DNA from: Bacteroidales bacterium
GTDB lineage: Bacteria; Bacteroidota; Bacteroidia; Bacteroidales; UBA932
Assembly: GCA_015060335.1 (NCBI GenBank)
Contig: SUYR01000008.1
Coordinates: 29,436-93,435, forward strand
Direction of reading: 5' to 3'
DNA: 64,000 nt
The notes beneath the pieces were generated by a model. The model did no database searches. It was not told the DNA's origin and saw only the letters and a program-made list of their open reading frames with translations. A program made the position numbers and the translations under genes. Shown piece by piece: positions 54,153 to 62,867 of this stretch. Positions within the stretch are counted from its first letter, which is position 1, and every line of letters starts with the position of its first letter.

Positions 54153-56903
54153 TTATAAAACTTCTTTTAGGAAAGGTCCGGTGACTGAATGCGGGTTGTT
54201 CGCCAGCTGTTCGGGCGTACCTTCGGCAACAATCATTCCTCCGGCTTTACCTCCTTCCGGTCCCATGTCGAACAGATAGTCGACAGTCTTGAGTACATCG
54301 AGATTATGTTCGATGACTATGACCGTATTCCCTTGATCCACGAGCTTCTGAAGTACGCCCAGAAGCACTTTGATATCATCGAAATGTAGCCCGGTGGTAG
54401 GCTCGTCCAGGATATATAGAGTGTTACCTGTACTCTTCTTTGCAAGCTCGGCAGCCAGTTTCATTCTCTGGCTTTCGCCTCCTGACAGGGTTACAGCCGA
54501 CTGTCCCAGGCGTACATATCCGAGACCTACATCTACAAGTGCCTTGAGCTTTGGAGCGATAGACGGAATGTTCTCGAAGAACTCATAGGCCTCGCTGATA
54601 GGCATTTCAAGTACATCGTTGATGTTCTTTCCCTTGTAACGTACTGCCAGGGTGTCATCCTTATATCTTCTGCCCCTGCATTCTCCGCATACCACATTGA
54701 CAGACGGCAGGAAGTTCATCTCGATTACCTTGATGCCTGCGCCCTTGCATTCCTCGCATCTGCCGCCCGGCACATTGAACGAGAATCTTCCGGCCTTGAA
54801 TCCTCGCACCTTGGCGTCAGGAGTGGCTTCAAAGAGGTTCCTGATGTCGTTGAATACTCCGGTAAACGTGGCCGGGTTGCTTCGCGGAGTACGTCCGATA
54901 GGACTTTGGTCTATCTCTATGAGCTTGTCTATGTTTTCAATGCCTTCGATTGTATCATGTGGCAGAGGTTGCATCTTGGCATTGTAGAATCTGTTCTTCA
55001 ATGCAGGCATCAGAGTCTCGTTTACAAGCGACGATTTTCCGCTTCCGCTCACTCCGCTTATTCCTATCAGCATCCCCAGAGGAAAGTGTATGCTGACATC
55101 CTTGAGGTTGTTTCCGCGGGCTCCGAGAACGCTAAGAGTCAATCCGTTACCCTTGCGACGTTCAGTAGGGACCTCTATGGATTTCCTGCCGGTCAGATAG
55201 TCCAGAGTGGCAGAGCTCGTGTCTGCAATTTCATTCAGCGGACCGTTGAAACATATCCTTCCTCCCTCTTCTCCCGCTCCCGGTCCTACATCCACAAGCC
55301 AGTCTGCCGCCATCATTGTCTCAGCATCATGCTCCACCACCATTACGGAATTGCCTTCATCCCTGAGCTTCTTGAGCGAGGCTATCAGTTTCCTGTTGTC
55401 TCTCTGGTGCAGTCCGATCGAAGGCTCGTCAAGGATGTAAAGTACGTTGACAAGTTTTGAACCTATCTGTGTGGCAAGTCTGATGCGCTGGCTCTCTCCG
55501 CCTGACAGCGAAGCAGTCGCCCTGTCAAGGGAAAGGTAGTCGAGACCTACATCGAGCAGGAATCTCACCCTGTCCTTCAGTTCTTTCAGAATATCTCTTG
55601 CAATCAGGCTTTCTCTCGCACCGAAGACATTGTCAAGGCTGTTGAACCATGCGTCTATCTGGCTGATTTCCATAGCCGCCACTTCGGAAATGGTCTTGCC
55701 GTCTATCTTGAAATATGTCGTCTCTTTGTTCAGTCTTGTTCCCTTGCATACCGGACATACGATCTTGTCGTTGATGTCTCCTGCAATACCGGGATAAGAT
55801 ACCATCTCCGACGAAGTGCCTTCTCCGACCCTGAACAGCTCGTCCGATCCGTAAACTATCAGGTCCACCATTTCCTCGGGCAGGTCCTCGATCGGGGCAT
55901 AAAGGGAAAACGAATATTTCCTGGCTATGGACCTGATGATGTCGAATTTTCTGGTTTCCCTTATCTTGCCGAGAGGGATGATGCCTCCGTCTGCTATGGA
56001 TAACTTCCTGTCAGGGATGATGGAGTCAATGTTTATGTCTACAATCTGTCCCAGTCCTTTGCAGTGCGGACAATATCCCTGAGGTGAGTTGAATGAGAAT
56101 GAATGTGGTGCAGGCTCAGCTAATGAAATACCCGTATCAGGGCATATGAGGTGCTTTGAATAATGATTGACAGCACCGGTCTCCATATCCATGACAGCCA
56201 GCGATCCCTTTCCGAAATTCAGGGCTGTCATTACGGAGTCCTTGATGCGCTTTTCGTCCTTTTGTGCCGGTTTCAGACGGTCGATCACGAGTTCTATGAA
56301 GTGTGCCTTATATCTGTCAAGAGCATTCAGTTCATTTAGCTCATATAACTCTCCGTCGACACGGATCTGGGTGTATCCGCGTTTACGCATCTGCTCCAGC
56401 AGTTCCTTGTAGTGTCCTTTTCTTCCTTTGACAAGAGGTGCAAGAAGATAGCATTTGCGTCCGTTGTAGCTCTCCATGATCAGCGATACTATCTGCTCGT
56501 CAGTATATCTGATCATAGCCTTTCCTGTCTCTGGGGAGTAGGCAGTGGAAGCCCTGGCATATAGCAGTCGCAGAAAGTCATATATCTCGGTGATTGTGCC
56601 GACAGTCGAACGGGGGTTGTTTCCGGTGGTCTTCTGTTCGATGGCTATTATAGGGCTGAGACCTGTAATTGACTCGACTTCAGGCTTTTCAAGGATGCCC
56701 ATGAAATGCTTTGCATAGGTGGACAATGTGTCCATATACCGCCTTTGCCCCTCGGCGTAGATGGTGTCGAACGCGAGCGATGATTTTCCGCTTCCGCTCA
56801 GACCGGTAAGTACGACAAACTTTCCCCTTGGAATAGAGAGGGATGCGTTTTTGAGATTATGGGCCTTGGCCCCTGAAATCACTATTTGGTCATTATTCTT
56901 CAT
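54153..56903 (-). CDS. uvrA: excinuclease ABC subunit A
   Basis: 916 aa with two ABC modules. First Walker A GLSGSGKSS (34-42); UvrB-binding region (about 130-240); zinc motif GYCPHCKGLG and later CPVCKGTRL; first signature LSGGESQRIRLATQIGS. Second module: Walker A GVSGSGKSS, zinc module GRCEECKGAG...CGECRGRRY, signature LSGGESQRMKLA and Walker B YILDEPTTGLH. Possession of the UvrB-binding region favours true UvrA1. It recognises bulky DNA damage. Its start overlaps the upstream hydrolase gene by 11 bases. Confidence 0.96.
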   Translation of the reverse strand: MKNNDQIVISGAKAHNLKNASLSIPRGKFVVLTGLSGSGKSSLAFDTIYAEGQRRYMDTLSTYAKHFMGILEKPEVESITGLSPIIAIEQKTTGNNPRSTVGTITEIYDFLRLLYARASTAYSPETGKAMIRYTDEQIVSLIMESYNGRKCYLLAPLVKGRKGHYKELLEQMRKRGYTQIRVDGELYELNELNALDRYKAHFIELVIDRLKPAQKDEKRIKDSVMTALNFGKGSLAVMDMETGAVNHYSKHLICPDTGISLAEPAPHSFSFNSPQGYCPHCKGLGQIVDINIDSIIPDRKLSIADGGIIPLGKIRETRKFDIIRSIARKYSFSLYAPIEDLPEEMVDLIVYGSDELFRVGEGTSSEMVSYPGIAGDINDKIVCPVCKGTRLNKETTYFKIDGKTISEVAAMEISQIDAWFNSLDNVFGARESLIARDILKELKDRVRFLLDVGLDYLSLDRATASLSGGESQRIRLATQIGSKLVNVLYILDEPSIGLHQRDNRKLIASLKKLRDEGNSVMVVEHDAETMMAADWLVDVGPGAGEEGGRICFNGPLNEIADTSSATLDYLTGRKSIEVPTERRKGNGLTLSVLGARGNNLKDVSIHFPLGMLIGISGVSGSGKSSLVNETLMPALKNRFYNAKMQPLPHDTIEGIENIDKLIEIDQSPIGRTPRSNPATFTGVFNDIRNLFEATPDAKVRGFKAGRFSFNVPGGRCEECKGAGIKVIEMNFLPSVNVVCGECRGRRYKDDTLAVRYKGKNINDVLEMPISEAYEFFENIPSIAPKLKALVDVGLGYVRLGQSAVTLSGGESQRMKLAAELAKKSTGNTLYILDEPTTGLHFDDIKVLLGVLQKLVDQGNTVIVIEHNLDVLKTVDYLFDMGPEGGKAGGMIVAEGTPEQLANNPHSVTGPFLKEVL

Positions 56904-57564
56904 ACAGTTCGTTGAATGGCATCAGGAACGGATTTGTCATACGTTCTGTAGCTATGTCTGTAGCCGGGCCGTGACCGGGGATTACGGTAATGTCACCGTC
57001 CAGACACATGAGTTTTTCCCATATGTTCTTCATGAGAAGGTCATAGTCTCCTCCCGGGTGGTCGGTGCGGCCGATAGCTCCTGCAAAAATCGTGTCACCG
57101 CTCAACAACAGCTTCTCTTTTCTTTCAAGGAAACAAAGTCCTCCGACCGAATGTCCCGGAGTCTCAAGCACCTCGAAACGAAGGTCTCCCACTTCAATGA
57201 CATCGCCTTCGTGTGTGTCGATGAAACTGGTGGCAAGGTCCGGTATCTCCGGCAGGCTGAGACCGTAGTTGTCGCATACATATGGATTGGTCTTCTCAAT
57301 CGAAAAAGTCTCTTTCATGTCCATATATATCGGTACATTGTACTTGCGTACAAAATCTGCAAGGCCATAGATATGGTCAAAATGGGCATGCGTCAGCAGA
57401 ATGCTTGCGGGTTTCAGATTTTTAGACTCAATGAATGCAACAATCCGGTCTTTTTCTGCATCTATGTAACCTGGATCGATGACGGTGCATACGCCTTTGT
57501 CATCCCAGACCAGGCAGCAACGGGTCTGAAACGCGTTGAATATGAATTGTTCGATGTGTATCAT
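56893..57564 (-). CDS. metallo-beta-lactamase-fold hydrolase (glyoxalase II-like)
   Basis: 223 aa. The signature HAHFDH gives His59, His61, Asp63 and His64; ETPGHSVGGLCF, LSGDTIFAGAIGR and IPGHGPATD supply the remaining metal ligands. No signal peptide. This short form, lacking the glyoxalase II C-terminal domain, is typical of YcbL-like enzymes hydrolysing thioesters. The stop overlaps the start of uvrA by 11 bases. Confidence 0.92.
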   Translation of the reverse strand: MIHIEQFIFNAFQTRCCLVWDDKGVCTVIDPGYIDAEKDRIVAFIESKNLKPASILLTHAHFDHIYGLADFVRKYNVPIYMDMKETFSIEKTNPYVCDNYGLSLPEIPDLATSFIDTHEGDVIEVGDLRFEVLETPGHSVGGLCFLERKEKLLLSGDTIFAGAIGRTDHPGGDYDLLMKNIWEKLMCLDGDITVIPGHGPATDIATERMTNPFLMPFNELYEE

Positions 57565-57579
57565 TATTTAACCCTTTAG

Positions 57580-57613
57580 TTTGACAAATTTACAAAAGAA
57601 GTTGTTAAATTTG
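57580..57613 (+). promoter_or_regulatory. promoter of the deoxynucleoside kinase gene
   Basis: TTTG 57580-57583, 22 bases, TAAATTTG 57606-57613. The spacing is one base above the usual range. A reverse-strand TAAATTTG at 57585-57592 is a plausible -7 for the divergent hydrolase-uvrA genes, so the two promoters overlap. Confidence 0.55.
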
Positions 57614-57653
57614 CTAAATCAGGGTGATGAAAATGTACTAAAACTTAAATATA

Positions 57654-58274
57654 ATGCATATAGCGATTGCTGGTAATATCGGAAGCGGCAAGACCACTTT
57701 GACAAAGATGCTTGCTGCCCACTATGGTTGGATACCGAAATTCGAATCGGTGGACTATAATCCATATCTGGCTGATTTCTATGAAGATATGGAGAGGTGG
57801 TCCTTCAACCTTCAGATATATTTTCTCAATAAACGTTTCAAAGATGTAGTTGATATTTCCAAGTTGGATGAAGTCATAATTCAGGACCGTACGATATATG
57901 AAGATGCACGTATCTTTGCTCCGAATCTGCACGGAATGGGACTTATGACGACAAGAGACTTTGAAAACTATTCTGAACTTTTTGATCTCATGATGTCGCT
58001 GGTCAATCCGCCGGATCTTCTCATCTATCTCAGGAGTTCGATACCGAATCTCATAGGACAGATTCAGAAAAGAGGACGTGAGTATGAGAAGAGTATCCGT
58101 ATTGATTACATTACAGGACTTAATGAACGTTACGAGAATTGGATTGCCGATTATAAGCACCGGCTTCTTATCCTTGACGTGGACCGCATAAAGTTTGAGA
58201 ATCGCCCTGAGGATTTTCAGGAGGTGATCGACAAGATAGATGCTGAACTTTTCGGACTTTTCAAAAATGAATAA
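57654..58274 (+). CDS. deoxynucleoside kinase
   Basis: 206 aa. P-loop GNIGSGKTT (7-15), the substrate-site stretch FESVDYNPYLADFYED, the DRTIYEDARIFA motif and the LID-type arginines (IQKRGREYEKSIR). These fit the dNK/dGK-dCK family, which phosphorylates deoxynucleosides for salvage. Preferred base cannot be told by eye. The acyl-CoA ligase gene begins 20 bases later. Confidence 0.9.
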   Translation: MHIAIAGNIGSGKTTLTKMLAAHYGWIPKFESVDYNPYLADFYEDMERWSFNLQIYFLNKRFKDVVDISKLDEVIIQDRTIYEDARIFAPNLHGMGLMTTRDFENYSELFDLMMSLVNPPDLLIYLRSSIPNLIGQIQKRGREYEKSIRIDYITGLNERYENWIADYKHRLLILDVDRIKFENRPEDFQEVIDKIDAELFGLFKNE

Positions 58275-58294
58275 TCTAAACCTATAAAATCGAT

Positions 58295-60205
58295 ATGACA
58301 GACAAGCTGACAATAATTGACTTCGTAGAGAAGTATGTCGGAATGTATTCGGCAAATCCCTTCCTCTGGGAGAAGAATCTTGATACCAATGAGTGGGAGC
58401 CGACAACCTATGAAGAGACCTTGAAGCTGGCCAAGCGCATAGCTGCCGGACTCATGGCAATGGGTGTACAGAAAGGAGAAAAGGTCTCTTATATAAGCGA
58501 GGGACGAAACCTGTGGGTAATCGGTGAACTTGGTGTCCTCTATGCAGGAGCAGTGAATGTTCCGCTCTCGATCAAGCTGGAAGAGACCAATGATCTGGTG
58601 TTCCGGGTAAAACATTCTGATTCCAAATATATCATCACATCTAAATTCCAACTTCCCAAGGTGAGAAAGATACTGCCTGAGTGTCCGCTTGTGGAAAAAG
58701 TGATCATCTTTGATGAGATAGATGACATTCGGGATAATGAGGTCTATATAGGAGACGTCATTGCAGCTGGAGACAAGTTTCTTGCCGAGAACGAAGATAT
58801 GTTCGTCAAGAGATATAAGTCGGTAGGTCCGGATGACTATGCAAACATAAGCTATACATCAGGAACGACAGCTGACCCTAAAGGTATTCTTCTGACCCAC
58901 AGGAACTATACTGCAAATGTAGAACAGGCTCATTCTGTCATAGGTGTGGTGCCGGAAGATAAAATGCTGATTATTCTGCCGCTGGATCATTGTTTTGCGC
59001 ACGTTGCAGGATTCTATACAATGATGTCATATGGAGCATCTATAGGAACAGTGCCTTCAGGAAAGTCCGGAAAGGAAGCGCTCAGAAACATTCCTTCAAG
59101 CATCAGGGAGTTCAAGCCTAACGTGATGCTTTCTGTCCCTACTCTTGCCAAGAGTTTCAAGAAGAATATCGAGACTACAATCAAGAAGAGCGGAAAGACA
59201 GTTGAGAAACTGTACAATTTCGCTCTCAGGAATGCAATCGCATATAATAAGGAGGGATATAACAAGGGTACTGAATTCGTGGATATCTTCCGCAAGCCTC
59301 TTATGTGCCTTTTCGACAAGATTATCTTCAAGAAGGTGCGCGAAGGTCTTGGCGGACAGATGAAGTTCTTCGTAGGAGGTGGCGCTCTGCTGGATATTGA
59401 CCTTCAGAGATATTATTACGCGATAGGTATTCCGATGTATCAGGGATATGGCCTGTCGGAGGCTACACCTATCATCTCAGCAAACTCACCTGCAAAGCAT
59501 ATTTTCGGTTCATCAGGAAAGGTGGTTTCACCTATGGAGATCAAGATTCTTGACGCCGATGGTATAGAGCAGCCTTTCGGAGTAAAGGGAGAGATCTGTA
59601 TAAAGGGCGAGAATGTCATGGCAGGTTACTGGAAGAATCCGAAGTCAACAGCAGATACCATAGTCGACGGATGGCTTCACACCGGTGATATGGGATACAT
59701 GCGTGATGAGGAAATGCTTTACGTGGTAGGACGTTTCAAGTCGCTTCTTATTGCAGCTGACGGAGAAAAGTACTCTCCGGAAGGAATTGAGGAGAACCTT
59801 GTGGAGAATTCAAAATTCATAGACGGAGCAATTCTTCACAACAGCCAGGACCCATATACAATTGCTCTGGTTACGCCTAACAAGGAAGCTCTCAAGGCTT
59901 ATGTAAAGGAACTCGGACTTGATCCTAAGACTCAGGAAGCCAAGGAGAAGATGCTCGAGAAGATACAGGATGAGGTCAATGCATACCGTAAGGGCGGACG
60001 TCTTGCCGGAGCATTCCCTGAGAGATGGCTACCCGCTGCAGTGTGCGTGCTTCCGGATCCTTGGACCGAACAGAATCATTTCCTGAACAGTTCGATGAAG
60101 GTTGTCAGAGGACGTGTCGAGGAAGCCTACAAGGAGCACATGGCATTTGCATATACTCCTGAAGGTAAGAACATCGTCAATGAAATGAACCTTGCCTCCC
60201 TTTAA
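58295..60205 (+). CDS. long-chain acyl-CoA synthetase (AMP-binding)
   Basis: 636 aa. The adenylate-forming motifs are YTSGTTADPKGILLTH (Gly replaced by Ala in the usual SGTTGxPKG), YQGYGLSEATPIIS, DGWLHTGDMGYM and VVGRFKSLLIAADGEKYSPE. The length and the latter motif match FadD/FAA1-type ligases that make acyl-CoA from fatty acid, ATP and CoA. It follows the deoxynucleoside kinase on the same strand and ends at a strong terminator. Confidence 0.94.
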   Translation: MTDKLTIIDFVEKYVGMYSANPFLWEKNLDTNEWEPTTYEETLKLAKRIAAGLMAMGVQKGEKVSYISEGRNLWVIGELGVLYAGAVNVPLSIKLEETNDLVFRVKHSDSKYIITSKFQLPKVRKILPECPLVEKVIIFDEIDDIRDNEVYIGDVIAAGDKFLAENEDMFVKRYKSVGPDDYANISYTSGTTADPKGILLTHRNYTANVEQAHSVIGVVPEDKMLIILPLDHCFAHVAGFYTMMSYGASIGTVPSGKSGKEALRNIPSSIREFKPNVMLSVPTLAKSFKKNIETTIKKSGKTVEKLYNFALRNAIAYNKEGYNKGTEFVDIFRKPLMCLFDKIIFKKVREGLGGQMKFFVGGGALLDIDLQRYYYAIGIPMYQGYGLSEATPIISANSPAKHIFGSSGKVVSPMEIKILDADGIEQPFGVKGEICIKGENVMAGYWKNPKSTADTIVDGWLHTGDMGYMRDEEMLYVVGRFKSLLIAADGEKYSPEGIEENLVENSKFIDGAILHNSQDPYTIALVTPNKEALKAYVKELGLDPKTQEAKEKMLEKIQDEVNAYRKGGRLAGAFPERWLPAAVCVLPDPWTEQNHFLNSSMKVVRGRVEEAYKEHMAFAYTPEGKNIVNEMNLASL

Positions 60206-60228
60206 CAGGCATACCATATACTAAAGTG

Positions 60229-60260
60229 AACCGACAGGTAGAGAGCCTGTCGGTTTTTTG
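60229..60260 (+). terminator. intrinsic terminator after the acyl-CoA synthetase
   Basis: Stem AACCGACAGG 60229-60238 with CCTGTCGGTT 60246-60255 followed by a T-run. Confidence 0.9.
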
Positions 60261-60299
60261 TTTTTATTTGGTCGTATTTAATGCCATTTGGATAAATGA

Positions 60300-60332
60300 T
60301 TGTCAAAAGGATTAAACTATATATTAAATTTG
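60300..60332 (+). promoter_or_regulatory. promoter of the AraC-family gene
   Basis: TTG 60300-60302, 22 bases, TAAATTTG 60325-60332. The spacing is at the upper limit. Confidence 0.5.
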
Positions 60333-60334
60333 TT

Positions 60335-60365
60335 GTTTGGACTAGTTTTTGTATGCCTTTTGGAC
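60335..60365 (+). promoter_or_regulatory. paired TTTGGAC sites before the AraC-family gene
   Basis: TTTGGAC occurs at 60336-60342 and 60359-60365, 23 bases apart (about two helical turns), between the -7 box and the start codon. The same word occurs twice more in the leader of the downstream permease gene. Likely binding sites for the AraC protein; inferred. Confidence 0.5.
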
Positions 60366-60380
60366 CACTAAATTTAGAAT

Positions 60381-61292
60381 ATGGAAAATCTTATGCATAA
60401 TATTTCACTCAGTCAGTTCAAGAAAATCTTTTCGGATTCGCCTCATTTGGGACTGGGTGATGAATTCTATATATTTGATGCAAATCTTACAGAGCATCAC
60501 AAGCCCTTGGCTCATCCTTGCCGATTTGACTGTTTCATGCTGATATATTGTGTCAACGGACATATAAAGCTCAATGTCAATCTCGAAGAATATGATCTTA
60601 AGGACAGCATGCTGTTCATGAATTATCCGGGCAATATTATAAGGGTAAATCAGCTTGTAGAGTCCGAGCAGTCGGATCTGCGCTATATCTGTGTCATGAT
60701 GTCCCGAGATTTTGTCAGCAATCTGATGCTTGATGTCAATAAGATCTTCACAAACAACAAGTCCATTATGGATCATCCTATCATATCCTTGAACAAATCA
60801 CAGGAGAGTCTGCTTTGCGAACACATGTCTGTGATTCTTAAAATCATGAAGGATGATACTCCGTTCAAGGATGAATGTGTACGTTCAGTTATATCGTCTG
60901 TCATGTACTTTCTTTCAGGAGTCTGGGCGGCTTCTGATTTTTCCAATGAGAACAAGACGGAAGCAATATCAAACCGTACCAGAATGTTGGTAGATGGGTT
61001 CATCAAATTGGTTTCAGAGTATCATACGAGTCATAGGAATGTCGGCTTTTATGCGGACAAGCTGTGCCTTACCCCGAAATATCTGTCTCGTGTGGTAAGA
61101 GATGTTACCGGCAGGTCTGCTCCGGAATGGATTGATGCCTTTGTGATATTGGAAGCTAAGAATCTTCTGAAATACTCAGGGCTTGCCATCAAGGAAATTG
61201 TCTATAAACTCAGTTTTCCGAATCAGTCGGTTTTCTATAAATTCTTCAAGTCGAGGACAGGCATGACCCCGAGTGAGTATAGGCATTCTTGA
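60381..61292 (+). CDS. AraC-family transcriptional regulator
   Basis: 303 aa. An N-terminal cupin-like sensing domain (about 30-110) and a helical linker precede the C-terminal double helix-turn-helix (about 205-300): DKLCLTPKYLSRVVRDVTG and IKEIVYKLSFPNQSVFYKFF with RTGMTPSEYR, the AraC signature. It lies upstream of, and on the same strand as, a sugar permease and a ROK kinase, and probably regulates them. Confidence 0.92.
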   Translation: MENLMHNISLSQFKKIFSDSPHLGLGDEFYIFDANLTEHHKPLAHPCRFDCFMLIYCVNGHIKLNVNLEEYDLKDSMLFMNYPGNIIRVNQLVESEQSDLRYICVMMSRDFVSNLMLDVNKIFTNNKSIMDHPIISLNKSQESLLCEHMSVILKIMKDDTPFKDECVRSVISSVMYFLSGVWAASDFSNENKTEAISNRTRMLVDGFIKLVSEYHTSHRNVGFYADKLCLTPKYLSRVVRDVTGRSAPEWIDAFVILEAKNLLKYSGLAIKEIVYKLSFPNQSVFYKFFKSRTGMTPSEYRHS

Positions 61293-61375
61293 GTTTAAGG
61301 TGATGCTATAAATAGTCGTTTTCGACATTAATTTTTATCATTTTGCATAAAAATCGTTAAAATTTTTTGCAAAAA

Positions 61376-61406
61376 TTTGGGAGTTAATATTAAATCATTA
61401 TCTTTG
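61376..61406 (+). promoter_or_regulatory. promoter of the permease-ROK kinase unit
   Basis: TTTG 61376-61379, 19 bases, TATCTTTG 61399-61406: perfect Bacteroidetes consensus. The transcript would start near 61413, about 175 nt before the permease start codon. Confidence 0.75.
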
Positions 61407-61458
61407 CAGAGGACATCAGAATTTTTTCGTGTCTATTTGTTAAGTTCGTTTTATATAC

Positions 61459-61495
61459 AGCAGGGTTCCTTGGGGAGGGAACCCTGCTAATTTTT
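61459..61495 (+). terminator. terminator-like hairpin in the permease leader (attenuator or sRNA end)
   Basis: Perfect 11-bp stem AGCAGGGTTCC 61459-61469 with GGAACCCTGCT 61478-61488, followed by AATTTTT. It lies downstream of the promoter but 94 bases before the gene, so it either attenuates the message or ends a separate small RNA of about 80 nt. Confidence 0.7.
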
Positions 61496-61588
61496 GTCCA
61501 AAATGACAATGAATGGAAAATTATTCGTATATTAGAGCCGTTTTTTGGACAGACTACGATAATTATTAACATAAAAACTCAAAAAACA

Positions 61589-62842
61589 ATGAACAAGAAC
61601 AAAGGTAATGTCCTCGCGATTGGAATCTGTTTCTTCCTTTTCGCAATGATTTCATTCGTGACAGGACTCCAGAACCCTATGGGTATCATCGCAAAGGCTC
61701 AGTTCGGAGCAACAAACCTCATGTCACAGCTCGGTAACGCCGCTAACTTTATAGCATATGCGTTCATGGGACTTCCGGCAGGTTTCCTTCTTAAAGGTAA
61801 AGGTTACAAGTTTTCAGCTCTTGCTGCTGTGACTGTAGGATTTGTCGGAGTAGGTATCTCATATCTTTCAGGCGTATTCAGCAGTTTTGCAATCTATCTT
61901 CTCGGAGCCTTCGTTTCAGGTTTCTCGATGTGTATGCTCAATACTGTTGTAAATCCTCTTCTCAATACTCTCGGTGGTGGTGGAAACAAGGGTAATCAGC
62001 TTATCCAGCTCGGTGGCTCATTGAATTCACTCGCTGCTACAATCGTTCCAGTACTTGCAGGTTACCTTATCGGTGAGGTTACAGAGAAGACTCAGGTAGC
62101 TGACGTAAACCCAGCTCTTTTCATCGCAATGGGTATCTTTGCTCTTGCTTTCGTGATTATCTTCTTCTCTACTATTCCGGAGCCTGAACTTGAGGCTGCT
62201 GCTGCAGAGGGAGACGCAAAGAAAGAAGGTACATTGGAGAGCATCAAGGGTGCGGTTTCTCATAAGAATCTTGTATATGGTGTGATAGCAATATTCCTCT
62301 ATGTAGGTATCGAAGTAGGTATTCCGAATGTCGCTAACCTTTACATGACTTCTGCTGACGGTCTCGGGCTCGCTGCCGGTGTTGCAGGAACTCTTGTGGG
62401 TGCATATTGGTTCCTGATGCTCTGCGGACGTCTCGTAGCAGGTGCTGTAGGAGGTAAGGTCTCAAGCCGTACAATGATGACTGCTGTAAGCTTAGCCGGT
62501 ATCATCTTTCTCCTTCTCGGAATGTTCCTTCCTTCTTCATGGAAGATTGCACTTCTCGGTACAGAGGTTCCTGTAGCTATCCTGTTCTTTGTCATCTGCG
62601 GTCTTTGCACATCAGTGATGTGGGGTGCAATCTTCAATCTTGCAGTAGAGGGACTCGGAAAATATACATCAATCGCTTCCGGGCTTTTCATGGTAATGGT
62701 AATGGGTGGCGGTATCCTTCCGCTCGTACAGGGCGCTGTTGCTGATGCAGCTGGCTATATCAACAGCTACTGGGTACTTGTTGCGGCTCTTGCATACCTT
62801 CTCTGGTTTGCACGTGTAGGTTCAAAGGCAGACAAGAAATAA
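61589..62842 (+). CDS. FHS-type sugar MFS permease
   Basis: 417 aa with about 12 membrane helices. Family features of the fucose/glucose-galactose (FHS) symporters are the early FVTGLQNPMGIIAKAQFG stretch, GLPAGFLLKGKGYKFS between helices 2 and 3, MCMLNTVVNPLLNTLGG and the loop after helix 6 (PEPELEAAAAEGDAKKEG). It would import a monosaccharide with protons. The ROK kinase gene follows after 25 bases. Confidence 0.9.
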   Translation: MNKNKGNVLAIGICFFLFAMISFVTGLQNPMGIIAKAQFGATNLMSQLGNAANFIAYAFMGLPAGFLLKGKGYKFSALAAVTVGFVGVGISYLSGVFSSFAIYLLGAFVSGFSMCMLNTVVNPLLNTLGGGGNKGNQLIQLGGSLNSLAATIVPVLAGYLIGEVTEKTQVADVNPALFIAMGIFALAFVIIFFSTIPEPELEAAAAEGDAKKEGTLESIKGAVSHKNLVYGVIAIFLYVGIEVGIPNVANLYMTSADGLGLAAGVAGTLVGAYWFLMLCGRLVAGAVGGKVSSRTMMTAVSLAGIIFLLLGMFLPSSWKIALLGTEVPVAILFFVICGLCTSVMWGAIFNLAVEGLGKYTSIASGLFMVMVMGGGILPLVQGAVADAAGYINSYWVLVAALAYLLWFARVGSKADKK

Positions 62843-62867
62843 TTTAGACTATATTAAAATTTATATC

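Larger units (their letters stand above)
61293..61588 (+). other. leader region between the AraC and permease genes
   Basis: 296 bases with no open reading frame of note. It contains a complete promoter, a terminator-like hairpin, an inverted pair of TTTGGAC words (61496-61502 on the reverse strand, 61544-61550 on the forward strand), and an AT-rich final stretch; each is listed separately where supported. Confidence 0.6.
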
